A DNA stretch of 12,634 nt, taken from positions 1 through 12,634 of the forward strand of contig CAMJYF010000018.1 in NCBI GenBank assembly GCA_946409885.1, read 5' to 3'. Source of the stretch: an uncultured Clostridia bacterium (GTDB lineage: Bacteria > Bacillota > Clostridia > Oscillospirales > Acutalibacteraceae). Below, piece by piece: positions 7,412 through 12,634 of this stretch. The position numbers were made by a program, and so were the translations under genes. How positions within the stretch are numbered: the first letter of the stretch is position 1; the number at the start of each line of letters is the position of its first letter. The notes under the pieces are model-generated. The model was not told the DNA's origin, ran no database searches, and worked only from the letters and a program-made list of their open reading frames with translations.

Positions 7412-7455
7412 CAACGGTCGCGGTAAACCGCGGTTCTCCCTCCCCTGTTCAGCGT

Positions 7456-7497
7456 AAAAAGATGACCCCCGAACGTCAGTTCAGAGGTCATCTTTTT
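7456..7497. terminator. Bidirectional intrinsic terminator between convergent genes
   Basis: A perfect 12-bp stem: 7456-7467 (AAAAAGATGACC) pairs with 7486-7497 (GGTCATCTTTTT). The loop contains a second small stem, GAAC (7471-7474) with GTTC (7479-7482). The A-tract and T-tract ends make it work in both directions, ending the lysozyme operon on + and the phosphoesterase gene on -. Confidence 0.9.
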
Positions 7498-7530
7498 GTT
7501 CTGCATCATCCCGCCGCCCTGCGGCTGCCG

Positions 7531-8670
7531 TCAGCAGATTCTGGCGAACAGGGACTTGAGGAATTCGTAGATCCGCGTCACGAATTTCGTCAGCGCGTCC
7601 ATCATGGACCGCATCGGCGTGTTCTCGTTCACGCCCGTCAGCGGAATCACCGTGGGACTGTCCTTTACGCCCGTATGGGGGACCCAGTTCACCGCGCCGT
7701 GGTAGGTATCCTCCACACCGGCGGAGCCCACGTTGTGGCGGCCGCTCTCATCGTAGCGGTAAACGGTCACCTCGGTATCGGTGATCTCAAACAGCGTCAT
7801 GGTAAGGCTCACGTCCGCGCCGTTGCCGTTATCACGGTAATAGCCTGTGTAACCGGCGTTGATGTAGGTAAAGTTCAGCGTGTGGGTATCCCAGGCCAGC
7901 GAGTTGCCGGGCTTGCAGACGTTGATTTCGTCACCCTTTTCCAGGCAGATGGAACCGCCGCCCAGATAGTCGTCCCAGCTGTTGGAGTGGTTGTGGCCGA
8001 ACAGGAAGATGATGTTCAGGCCCTTTTCGCCCGCCTCGTTCAGCACGTTGAGGATGTATTCGCCATAGCGACCGTCGCCGATGTTGCGGCTGCGCAGGGT
8101 GTAGTGCAGCGGCAGGTGGGACATGACGAAAATGGGGGCGGTGAAGTTTTCTTCCAGCTTTTCGTTCAGGTAGGCCTTCAGGTTTTCGGAGGTGCCCTTT
8201 ACGATCTCGCGGCTGGCGCCCATCCACATATAGTCGTCCTCGTTGATGACGAACACGCCGTACTTGCCGCTGGCGGGGTCGTTGTTGCCGCTCATGGCCA
8301 TACCGGCGGTGCCCACCAGAGAGTCGTGGTTGCCCTGGCTGAACACCTTCTGCGCCTCCTCCGGCACGATGGCCTTTGTGCCTTCCTTCAGGGAGTTGAT
8401 CCCCGCCGCCGTGGCGGAGGGCGTCATGGTCAGCTCGTAGTCGTAGTCGCCGCAGGCCACCAGCGCGTCAACGCTTTCCACCCCGTCCGCCTGCATGGCC
8501 GCCACCACCGAGGAGACCACCTTTTCACCGGCCTCGTTGCCGTCCGGGTTCTGATAGTCCGAGCAGGCCAGCACCCGTGTCACCCCGTCGTCCGACAGTG
8601 AAAAAACGGGACTGATGCCCACCAGCAGCGCGCAGCCCAGCAGTAATGCGATGATTTTTTTCTTGTTCAT
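7531..8670 (-). CDS. Secreted calcineurin-like metallophosphoesterase
   Basis: A 379-residue exported protein of the metallophosphoesterase fold. Signal peptide about 1-24 (cleavage after VFS; an LLGC at 10-13 could be read as a weak lipobox). Metal-site motifs in order: SDYQ at 37-40 (usual DxH, here Asp38 with Gln40), ACGDYDYE at 72-79 (Asp75), QGNHD at 112-116, SHLPLH with His185, and FGHNH with His226 and His228. The C-terminal 25 or so residues form a basic amphipathic helix with no cell-wall anchor. The substrate is unknown; the family covers phosphomonoesters, phosphodiesters and nucleotides. The start is ATG 8670, with AGGAGAGG at 8677-8684 and a 6-base spacer. An ATG 45 bases further upstream would bury the signal peptide. 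Transcribed alone from its own promoter, convergent with the lysozyme operon. Confidence 0.85.
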   Translation of the reverse strand: MNKKKIIALLLGCALLVGISPVFSLSDDGVTRVLACSDYQNPDGNEAGEKVVSSVVAAMQADGVESVDALVACGDYDYELTMTPSATAAGINSLKEGTKAIVPEEAQKVFSQGNHDSLVGTAGMAMSGNNDPASGKYGVFVINEDDYMWMGASREIVKGTSENLKAYLNEKLEENFTAPIFVMSHLPLHYTLRSRNIGDGRYGEYILNVLNEAGEKGLNIIFLFGHNHSNSWDDYLGGGSICLEKGDEINVCKPGNSLAWDTHTLNFTYINAGYTGYYRDNGNGADVSLTMTLFEITDTEVTVYRYDESGRHNVGSAGVEDTYHGAVNWVPHTGVKDSPTVIPLTGVNENTPMRSMMDALTKFVTRIYEFLKSLFARIC

Positions 8671-8703
8671 GGTTTTCCTCTCCTGTTCATATTTGTCAGT
8701 ATC

Positions 8704-8732
8704 ATTATAACGCACCGTAATTATTTTGTAAA
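8704..8732 (-). promoter_or_regulatory. Near-consensus promoter of the metallophosphoesterase gene
   Basis: Read on the minus strand: -35 TTTACA (8732-8727), a 17-base spacer, and -10 TATAAT (8709-8704). Match is 5 of 6 and 6 of 6. The ATG is 33 bases downstream of the -10. Confidence 0.8.
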
Positions 8733-8765
8733 TATGGATTTTCGCCTCTTTATTTAAAATAATTC

Positions 8766-8794
8766 TTTACTTTTCCATTATAGTATGTTATAAT
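8766..8794 (+). promoter_or_regulatory. Extended -10 promoter of rpsO
   Basis: TATAAT at 8789-8794 with the extended -10 TG at 8786-8787, a 17-base spacer and -35 TTTACT at 8766-8771. Predicted transcript start is near 8801. It is divergent from the phosphoesterase promoter, with about 33 bases between the two -35 boxes. Confidence 0.8.
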
Positions 8795-8810
8795 TCCATT
8801 TGTTCGGTCT

Positions 8811-8867
8811 CTCGGAGCATGGATACAGCCGCGTATGCGCGGTGATCACCTTACGCCTTGCTCTGGG
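8811..8867 (+). promoter_or_regulatory. Structured rpsO leader, possible S15 autoregulatory RNA
   Basis: Bases 8811-8819 can pair with 8859-8867 in a 9-bp helix (two G-U pairs). It encloses a hairpin CCGCG (8829-8833), loop TATG, CGCGG (8838-8842). A competing fold pairs GCGTA (8831-8835) with TACGC (8852-8856) around the palindrome GGTGATCACC (8841-8850). Leader RNAs that bind S15 are known in several phyla, so autoregulation is plausible. The match to a specific known class was not tested. Confidence 0.45.
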
Positions 8868-8902
8868 CGATACGGATCAATATCAAAATGAGGTGAAAAC
8901 AA

Positions 8903-9166
8903 ATGACACAGGCTGAAAAGCAGGCCATCATGGCCGAGTATGCCACACACGAAGGCGACACGGGTTCTCCCGAGGTCCAGATCGCGGTTCTGACCAAACG
9001 CATCAACGACCTGAACGAGCATCTGAAGATCCACAAGAAAGACCATCATTCCAGAAGAGGCCTTCTGAAAATGGTCGGTCACAGAAGAAACCTTCTGGCG
9101 TATCTGCAGAAGGTAGACATCGAAAGATACCGTGCGATCATCGCGAAACTCGGTCTTCGTAAGTAA
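8903..9166 (+). CDS. rpsO: 30S ribosomal protein S15
   Basis: An 87-residue primary 16S rRNA-binding protein that nucleates the central domain of the small subunit. The sequence shows the family signature: [17 protein letters not shown] near the N-terminus, the [21 protein letters not shown] loop region with its rRNA-contacting His/Asp/Ser, then [10 protein letters not shown] and a basic C-terminus. Length is within one or two residues of the usual 88-89. The start is ATG behind AGGTG (8891-8895) with a 7-base spacer. It lies upstream of pnp as in many bacteria. About 300 bases of structured non-coding DNA separate the two, and no clear promoter for pnp is seen in the gap, so read-through from rpsO is likely. 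Confidence 0.97.
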   Translation: MTQAEKQAIMAEYATHEGDTGSPEVQIAVLTKRINDLNEHLKIHKKDHHSRRGLLKMVGHRRNLLAYLQKVDIERYRAIIAKLGLRK

Positions 9167-9179
9167 TGTCAAAGGTTCG

Positions 9180-9201
9180 GGCGGCAGGGCAACTTGCCGC
9201 C
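9180..9201 (+). other. GC-rich hairpin just after rpsO
   Basis: GGCGGCA (9180-9186) pairs with TGCCGCC (9195-9201) over an 8-base loop, 13 bases after the rpsO stop. There is no T-tract directly after it, so it is more likely a 3'-stabilising or processing structure than an efficient terminator. Confidence 0.55.
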
Positions 9202-9206
9202 TGCGG

Positions 9207-9228
9207 CTGATTTTCGGGAAAAAATCAG
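9207..9228 (+). other. Second hairpin after rpsO
   Basis: CTGATTTT (9207-9214) pairs with AAAATCAG (9221-9228) over the loop CGGGAA. It abuts and shares its last two bases with the left arm of the heptad inverted repeat at 9227. Confidence 0.5.
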
Positions 9229-9334
9229 GTTTGAGGTAATAGGTTTGAGGTTTGAGAATGGAAAGCTTCCGCTTTATGCTCAGTTTACCACTCTCGACTT
9301 CCGACTCACACCTCACACCTGAAACCTCACACCT
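9227..9334. repeat. Inverted pair of 30-base arms built from 7-base repeats
   Basis: The left arm at 9227-9256 consists of 7-base units beginning AGG: three read AGGTTTG and one AGGTAAT. The right arm at 9305-9334, read on the minus strand, has units AGGTGTG (three) and AGGTTTC (one). The arms have the same length and agree at 24 of 30 positions when one is reverse-complemented. The 48 bases between hold a small hairpin, AAAGC (9262-9266) with GCTTT (9271-9275), whose loop reads GGAA, a GNRA loop, on the minus strand. It resembles a REP- or MITE-like intergenic element. No transposase or target-site duplication was identified. Confidence 0.6.
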
Positions 9335-9364
9335 ACGAAAGGCCCCCGACGGGCGTCGATGTAA

Positions 9365-9414
9365 AATGTACAATTCAGAGCGTGCAAGCGATTGCGGGCT
9401 GTGAATTGTACATT
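9365..9414 (+). promoter_or_regulatory. Long near-perfect hairpin with GNRA loop upstream of pnp
   Basis: The two ends pair perfectly over 13 bp: AATGTACAATTCA (9365-9377) with TGAATTGTACATT (9402-9414). Pairing continues inward through AGC/GCT (9379-9381 with 9398-9400) and TGCAA/TTGCG (9383-9387 with 9392-9396, one U-G pair). Two isolated G-G mismatches interrupt it, and it closes on the tetraloop GCGA (9388-9391). On the + strand the loop is a GNRA type, which favours function as pnp leader RNA. It is long enough to be an RNase III substrate. Confidence 0.7.
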
Positions 9415-9434
9415 GGCAGAGACCTGCCGGGCAG
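9415..9434 (+). other. Small competing hairpins between the long hairpin and pnp
   Basis: GGCAG (9415-9419) pairs with CTGCC (9424-9428) over AGAC. CTGC (9424-9427) could instead pair with GCAG (9431-9434). CCTTTT follows. This is a weak attenuator-like arrangement that may be coincidental. Confidence 0.3.
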
Positions 9435-9470
9435 CCTTTTGAGATAAAACATCAAAAAAAGGAGAACAAA

Positions 9471-11681
9471 ATGATTTTCAAGGATTTCAGAAAGTTTGAA
9501 ACCACGCTGGCGGGCCGTCCGCTGGTCATCGAGACCGGCATGATGGCGCAGCTGGCCGGCGGCAGCTGCCTGGTCCGCTACGGCGAAACCGAAGTGCTGT
9601 GCACCGCCACCATGTCCGACAAGCCCCGCGAGGGCATCGACTTCTTCCCCATGTCCATCGACTTTGAGGAAAAGCTCTATTCCGTGGGCAAGATCCCCGG
9701 CTCCTTCCAGCGCCGTGAGGGCCGCCCCAGTGAAAAATCCATCCTGGCCGCCCGTGTGATCGACCGCCCCATCCGCCCGCTGTTCCCCAAGGATATGCGT
9801 AACGACGTGGGCATTGTGGCCACCGTCATGAGCGTGGACCCCGACTGCCTGCCGGAGATCGCCGCCATGATCGGCGTTTCCATCGCCCTTTCCATCTCCT
9901 CCATTCCGTGGGCCGGCCCCATTGCCGGCTGCTCCGTGGGCCTGGTGGACGGCCAGTTCGTCATCAACCCCACCGCGGAACAGAGAGAAAAATCCGAGAT
10001 GGCCGTCACCGTGGCCTCCACGGATGAGCTGATCGCCATGATCGAGGCCGGCGCCAACGAGGTCGACAACGAGACCATGTTCGACGGTATCATGTTCGGC
10101 CACAAGGAAAACCAGAAGCTGGTGGAATTCATCAAGGGCATTCAGGCGGAGATCGGCAAGCCGAAGATCGACTTCCCCTCCAACGACCCCGCCCCCGAAA
10201 TGTACGAAGCCGTAAAGGATTTTGTGATCGAGGACGTAAAGGCCGCGCTGGATACCGACGACAAGCGCGTGCGCGACGAGCGCCTGAGCCCCATCTACGC
10301 CGCCGCCCATGAAAAGTTCGACGAGGTCTATCCCGACGATATCGCCAAAATCGACGACTGCATCTATAAGACCCAGAAGTACGTGGTGCGCCGCTGGCTG
10401 CTGGACGAGGGCAAGCGTGTGGACGGCCGTGGCCTGGACGACATGCGCCCGCTGGACGCCCGCGTGGACCTGCTGAGCCGCGTGCACGGTTCCGGCATGT
10501 TCACCAGAGGTCAGACCCAGGTGCTCACCGTGACCACCCTTGGCACCGTGGGCGACGCCCAGGAGCTGGACGGCATCGACGAGCAGGAATCCAAGCGCTA
10601 CATCCACCACTACAACTTTCCCTCCTACTCCGTGGGCGAAACCAAGCCCTCCCGCGGCCCCGGCCGTCGTGAGATCGGCCACGGCGCGCTGGCCGAGCGT
10701 GCCCTGCTGCCCGTGATCCCCTCCATGGAGGAGTTCCCCTATACCATCCGTCTGGTGTCCGAGGTGCTGTCCTCCAACGGCTCCACCTCCCAGGCTTCCA
10801 TCTGCGGCTCCACCCTGTCCCTGATGGCGGCGGGCGTGCCCATCAAGGCCCCCGTGGCCGGCATCTCCTGCGGCCTTGTCACCGAAGGCGACCGCTTTAT
10901 CACCATGGTGGACATCCAGGGCTTGGAAGACTTCTTCGGCGACATGGACTTTAAAGTGGGCGGCACCAAGAAGGGCATCACCGCCATTCAGATGGATACC
11001 AAGGTCCACGGCCTGACCCCCGCCATCGTAAAAGAGGCGCTGGAAAAGACCTACAAGGCCCGCTGCAAGATCATTGACGAGGTCATGCTGCCCGTGATCC
11101 CCGAGCCGCGCAAGGAGCTTTCCAAGTACGCTCCCAAGCTGATCACCACCAAGATCGATCCCGAAAAGATCGGCGACGTGATCGGCAAGCAGGGTAAGGT
11201 CATCCAGAAGATCTGCGCCGAGTGTGACGTAAAGATCGACATCGAGGACGACGGCTCCGTGTTCATCGCCGGCCTTGATATGGACAACCTGAACAAGGCC
11301 CTGAACATCATCAACACCATCGTACTGGAGCCGGAGGTGGGCGCTATCTACAAGGGCGTCGTCACCCGCCTCATGAGCTTTGGCGCGTTCGTGGAGATCG
11401 CTCCCGGACGTGAGGGCATGGTCCACATCAGCCACCTGGACGTGAAGCACACCGAGCGCGTGGAAGACGTGGTGAACGTGGGCGATGAGATCATCGTGGA
11501 AGTGCTTCCCACCGACGATCAGGGCCGTCTGAACCTGTCCCGCCGCAACGCGCTGATTAAAGTAGAGGGCCTCACCCCCGAAAACGACATCAGCGACGAG
11601 CGCCGCGACAGACGTCCTCCCCGCCGCGACGGCGGCAGAGGCGGTCACGACCACGACCGTGACAGACGCAACAGAAGATAA
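9471..11681 (+). CDS. pnp: Polyribonucleotide nucleotidyltransferase (PNPase)
   Basis: A 736-residue phosphorolytic 3'-to-5' exoribonuclease, a trimer in the cytosol and part of RNA degradation complexes. Domains: first RNase PH domain about 12-145 with KIPGSFQRREGRPSEK (FQRR at 79-82 replaces the FFRR loop of E. coli) and IDRPIRPLFP. A helical linker follows. The second, catalytic RNase PH domain about 320-545 has GRREIGHGALAERAL and GDMDFK, with Asp491, Asp493 and Lys495 in the active site. KH domain with GKQG at 572-575. S1 domain about 622-692. A 35-40 residue tail rich in Arg, Asp and Gly is longer than in minimal PNPases. The start is ATG behind AAAGGAG (9458-9464) with a 6-base spacer. 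The gene lies downstream of rpsO, and the structured leader suggests post-transcriptional control, as known for E. coli pnp. Confidence 0.97.
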   Translation: MIFKDFRKFETTLAGRPLVIETGMMAQLAGGSCLVRYGETEVLCTATMSDKPREGIDFFPMSIDFEEKLYSVGKIPGSFQRREGRPSEKSILAARVIDRPIRPLFPKDMRNDVGIVATVMSVDPDCLPEIAAMIGVSIALSISSIPWAGPIAGCSVGLVDGQFVINPTAEQREKSEMAVTVASTDELIAMIEAGANEVDNETMFDGIMFGHKENQKLVEFIKGIQAEIGKPKIDFPSNDPAPEMYEAVKDFVIEDVKAALDTDDKRVRDERLSPIYAAAHEKFDEVYPDDIAKIDDCIYKTQKYVVRRWLLDEGKRVDGRGLDDMRPLDARVDLLSRVHGSGMFTRGQTQVLTVTTLGTVGDAQELDGIDEQESKRYIHHYNFPSYSVGETKPSRGPGRREIGHGALAERALLPVIPSMEEFPYTIRLVSEVLSSNGSTSQASICGSTLSLMAAGVPIKAPVAGISCGLVTEGDRFITMVDIQGLEDFFGDMDFKVGGTKKGITAIQMDTKVHGLTPAIVKEALEKTYKARCKIIDEVMLPVIPEPRKELSKYAPKLITTKIDPEKIGDVIGKQGKVIQKICAECDVKIDIEDDGSVFIAGLDMDNLNKALNIINTIVLEPEVGAIYKGVVTRLMSFGAFVEIAPGREGMVHISHLDVKHTERVEDVVNVGDEIIVEVLPTDDQGRLNLSRRNALIKVEGLTPENDISDERRDRRPPRRDGGRGGHDHDRDRRNRR

Positions 11682-11688
11682 TCACCGC

Positions 11689-11702
11689 TATTGACTATTG
11701 AC
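11689..11702. repeat. Tandem 7-base repeat (TATTGAC x2)
   Basis: TATTGAC occurs twice back to back at 11689-11695 and 11696-11702, between the pnp stop and its terminator. The unit length matches the heptads in the rpsO-pnp gap, but the sequence differs. Confidence 0.4.
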
Positions 11703-11704
11703 AC

Positions 11705-11738
11705 AACGACCGCCGGAGTCATCCGACGGTCGTTTTTT
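11705..11738 (+). terminator. Intrinsic terminator of pnp
   Basis: AACGACCG (11705-11712) pairs with CGGTCGTT (11727-11734). An inner CGGA (11714-11717) pairs with TCCG (11722-11725) over the loop GTCA, with one C-A mismatch between the stems. A run of six T (11733-11738) follows. On the minus strand only a poor T-run follows, so it is at best a weak terminator for the convergent gene. Confidence 0.88.
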
Positions 11739-11750
11739 ACGCTCTTTTTT

Positions 11751-12515
11751 CTATCTCTTTTTATAAAGAACCAGTTCCGGGTTGGCTCCCTCTTTCTCAT
11801 AGGTGCAGATCAGGATGAAATCCATGTTCGCCAGCACGCCAAAGCACCGGTCCCCGCCAAATTCCGGTTCCAGTTGGGTCCCCAGATAGGTGGTCCCGTC
11901 GTCCAAAAATGGCACATGTTTTCCGTTGGGGAGGCGGTAGGACAGATTGACGTATCTGCCCACCAGCGCGTTCAGCTTTTCCACCTTCGGCATCCCCTCG
12001 ATACGCAGGTCGTTGATCTCTTCTATCAGCTGTTGCTTGAATTGCTCAAACTGTCCGTTGTCGCTCAGCTCCTCATACCGCTTCCAATAATCCAGCGTGG
12101 GCAGCAGCTGTTTCATGTAGGCACGGGCCTGCTCCTCCGTAAAACCGTCCTTCGCCATGTGGCCCACGCAAACGTCGATCAGGTTGTCCATATCGCTGTA
12201 AGTATACGTCCCGTCGGCATAGCACCACTGACAATAGGATTCATTGAGGGAGCCGTCCCGGTTCCGGCCGATGATCCCATCCTCCAGCGGCATCCCGCAG
12301 CACTGGCAGACGAGCTTTTGCGGCGAACCGAGCAGCGTGTTGATGGATACCCCGAACAGGTTGGAAAGCAGTTTCAACGTCTCCGTATTGGGAACGGTCT
12401 CTCCGTTTTCCCAACGGGATACCGCCTGCCGGGTCACAAAAACCTTTGCCGCCAGATCGTCCTGCGACAACCCGTTCTTTGTTCTTAATTCCAATAATAC
12501 GTCTTTGGTGTTCAT
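11751..12515 (-). CDS. XRE-family regulator with zinc-ribbon domain
   Basis: A 254-residue cytosolic DNA-binding protein. Residues 6-61 form an XRE (Cro/C1) helix-turn-helix, with LSQDDLAAKVFVTRQAVSRWE and the NTETLKLLSNLFGVS tail. A zinc-ribbon module follows: Cys70, Cys73 (CQCCGMPL) and Cys95, Cys98 (YCQWCY), then a helical tail (FTEEQARAYMKQLLPTLDYWK) that matches the putative zinc-ribbon family often found in Clostridia. The C-terminal 100 residues (PNGKHVPFLDDG, GGDRCFGVLANMDFILICTYE) are not recognised and could be a ligand-sensing part. The start is ATG 12515, 7 bases after AGGAGG. The ATG two codons earlier is only 1 base from that site. The gene is convergent with pnp and has no visible operon partner, so its target genes cannot be inferred. 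It may control itself or a gene beyond the right edge. Confidence 0.85.
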   Translation of the reverse strand: MNTKDVLLELRTKNGLSQDDLAAKVFVTRQAVSRWENGETVPNTETLKLLSNLFGVSINTLLGSPQKLVCQCCGMPLEDGIIGRNRDGSLNESYCQWCYADGTYTYSDMDNLIDVCVGHMAKDGFTEEQARAYMKQLLPTLDYWKRYEELSDNGQFEQFKQQLIEEINDLRIEGMPKVEKLNALVGRYVNLSYRLPNGKHVPFLDDGTTYLGTQLEPEFGGDRCFGVLANMDFILICTYEKEGANPELVLYKKR

Positions 12516-12528
12516 CTTCATTCCTCCT
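12515..12528 (-). promoter_or_regulatory. Ribosome binding site that decides the XRE regulator start
   Basis: On the minus strand AGGAGG (12528-12523) lies 7 bases before ATG 12515 but only 1 base before the alternative ATG at 12521. The shorter protein beginning MNTKD is therefore preferred. Confidence 0.8.
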
Positions 12529-12536
12529 CTGCCTTC

Positions 12537-12565
12537 ATGCTACCACAAAGCCGTTTCAAACACAA
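12537..12565 (-). promoter_or_regulatory. Weak candidate promoter of the XRE regulator
   Basis: On the minus strand: TTGTGT (12565-12560), a 17-base spacer, and TAGCAT (12542-12537). Matches are 3 of 6 and 4 of 6. It is the best pair in the short upstream region but unconvincing. Confidence 0.3.
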
Positions 12566-12608
12566 GCAACCCGCTGTTGCCCCATCACGCCGCGCACAAC
12601 GGGGGATT

Positions 12609-12629
12609 CTGAATATCGGCTTAATTCAG
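12609..12629. other. Hairpin at the right edge
   Basis: CTGAAT (12609-12614) pairs with ATTCAG (12624-12629) over a 9-base loop. The window ends 5 bases later, so its role cannot be judged. Nothing else is recognised in 12566-12634. Confidence 0.3.
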
Positions 12630-12634
12630 CAGGC

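Noticed and set aside
7416..7440. Separate terminator after the FTR-like gene
   Set aside because: CGCGG-TAAA-CCGCG can form a 5-bp hairpin, but it lacks a T-run. The much stronger 12-bp hairpin at 7456-7497 explains termination.
7462..8601. Long + strand open frame opposite the phosphoesterase
   Set aside because: Its translation is a low-complexity Val/His/Gly/Ala-rich sequence typical of the antisense of a GC-rich gene. It has no ribosome binding site, and the minus-strand gene has clear motifs and a promoter.
9180..9228. Intrinsic terminator between rpsO and pnp
   Set aside because: Neither hairpin is followed by a T-tract, so termination cannot be claimed, and pnp has no visible promoter of its own.
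9227..9334. CRISPR array
   Set aside because: The repeats are 7 bases long, contiguous and inverted, with no spacers and no cas genes.
8846..9373. Minus-strand frame across rpsO and the heptad repeats
   Set aside because: It covers a certain ribosomal protein gene in antisense, and its N-terminal half is only the translation of the 7-base repeats.
9375..11654. Long minus-strand open frame opposite pnp
   Set aside because: It is composed of His/Asp/Gly/Val-rich sequence produced by reading PNPase codons in antisense. There is no start signal.

Overview
The window is GC-rich bacterial DNA from a Gram-positive anaerobe of the class Clostridia, most likely the Oscillospiraceae/Ruminococcaceae of animal guts. 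That placement is inferred from three things: the dxr-rseP-ispG order, secreted enzymes ending in dockerin modules of the DAR-x-x-LR type, and a small XRE regulator with a zinc ribbon. No rRNA, tRNA, CRISPR array, insertion sequence or phage gene is visible.

Left block (1-3009, + strand): the 3' part of dxr, the site-2 protease gene rseP (TTG start behind a strong ribosome binding site), and ispG. They form an isoprenoid-precursor and membrane-proteolysis cluster that ends in an intrinsic terminator.

Middle block (3011-7497, + strand): a promoter, then three closely spaced genes ending in a bidirectional terminator. The first encodes an 854-residue secreted protein (CHAP-like domain, two SH3 domains, GH25 lysozyme, Cys-rich module, dockerin). 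The second encodes a 484-residue secreted transglutaminase-like protein with two SH3 domains and a dockerin. The third encodes a 65-residue ferredoxin-thioredoxin-reductase-like iron-sulfur protein. The first two look like cell-surface or wall-remodelling enzymes that can be docked to a cohesin partner outside this window. The CHAP domain keeps its cysteine but appears to have lost its histidine.

Minus-strand gene 7531-8670: a secreted calcineurin-like metallophosphoesterase with its own near-consensus promoter. It is divergent from the next block.

Right block (8766-11738, + strand): rpsO, behind an extended -10 promoter and a foldable leader, then pnp, the classical rpsO-pnp pairing. The roughly 300-base gap between them is the most structured non-coding part of the window. 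It holds two simple hairpins, an inverted pair of 30-base arms made of 7-base repeats, and a 50-base near-perfect hairpin with a GNRA loop just upstream of pnp. pnp ends in an intrinsic terminator and faces a convergent XRE/zinc-ribbon regulator gene (11751-12515, minus strand). The last 110 bases hold only weak signals.

No wholly new system is evident. The best leads are the dockerin-tagged wall-enzyme cassette with its apparently inactive CHAP domain and co-transcribed iron-sulfur protein, and the RNA structures around rpsO-pnp.
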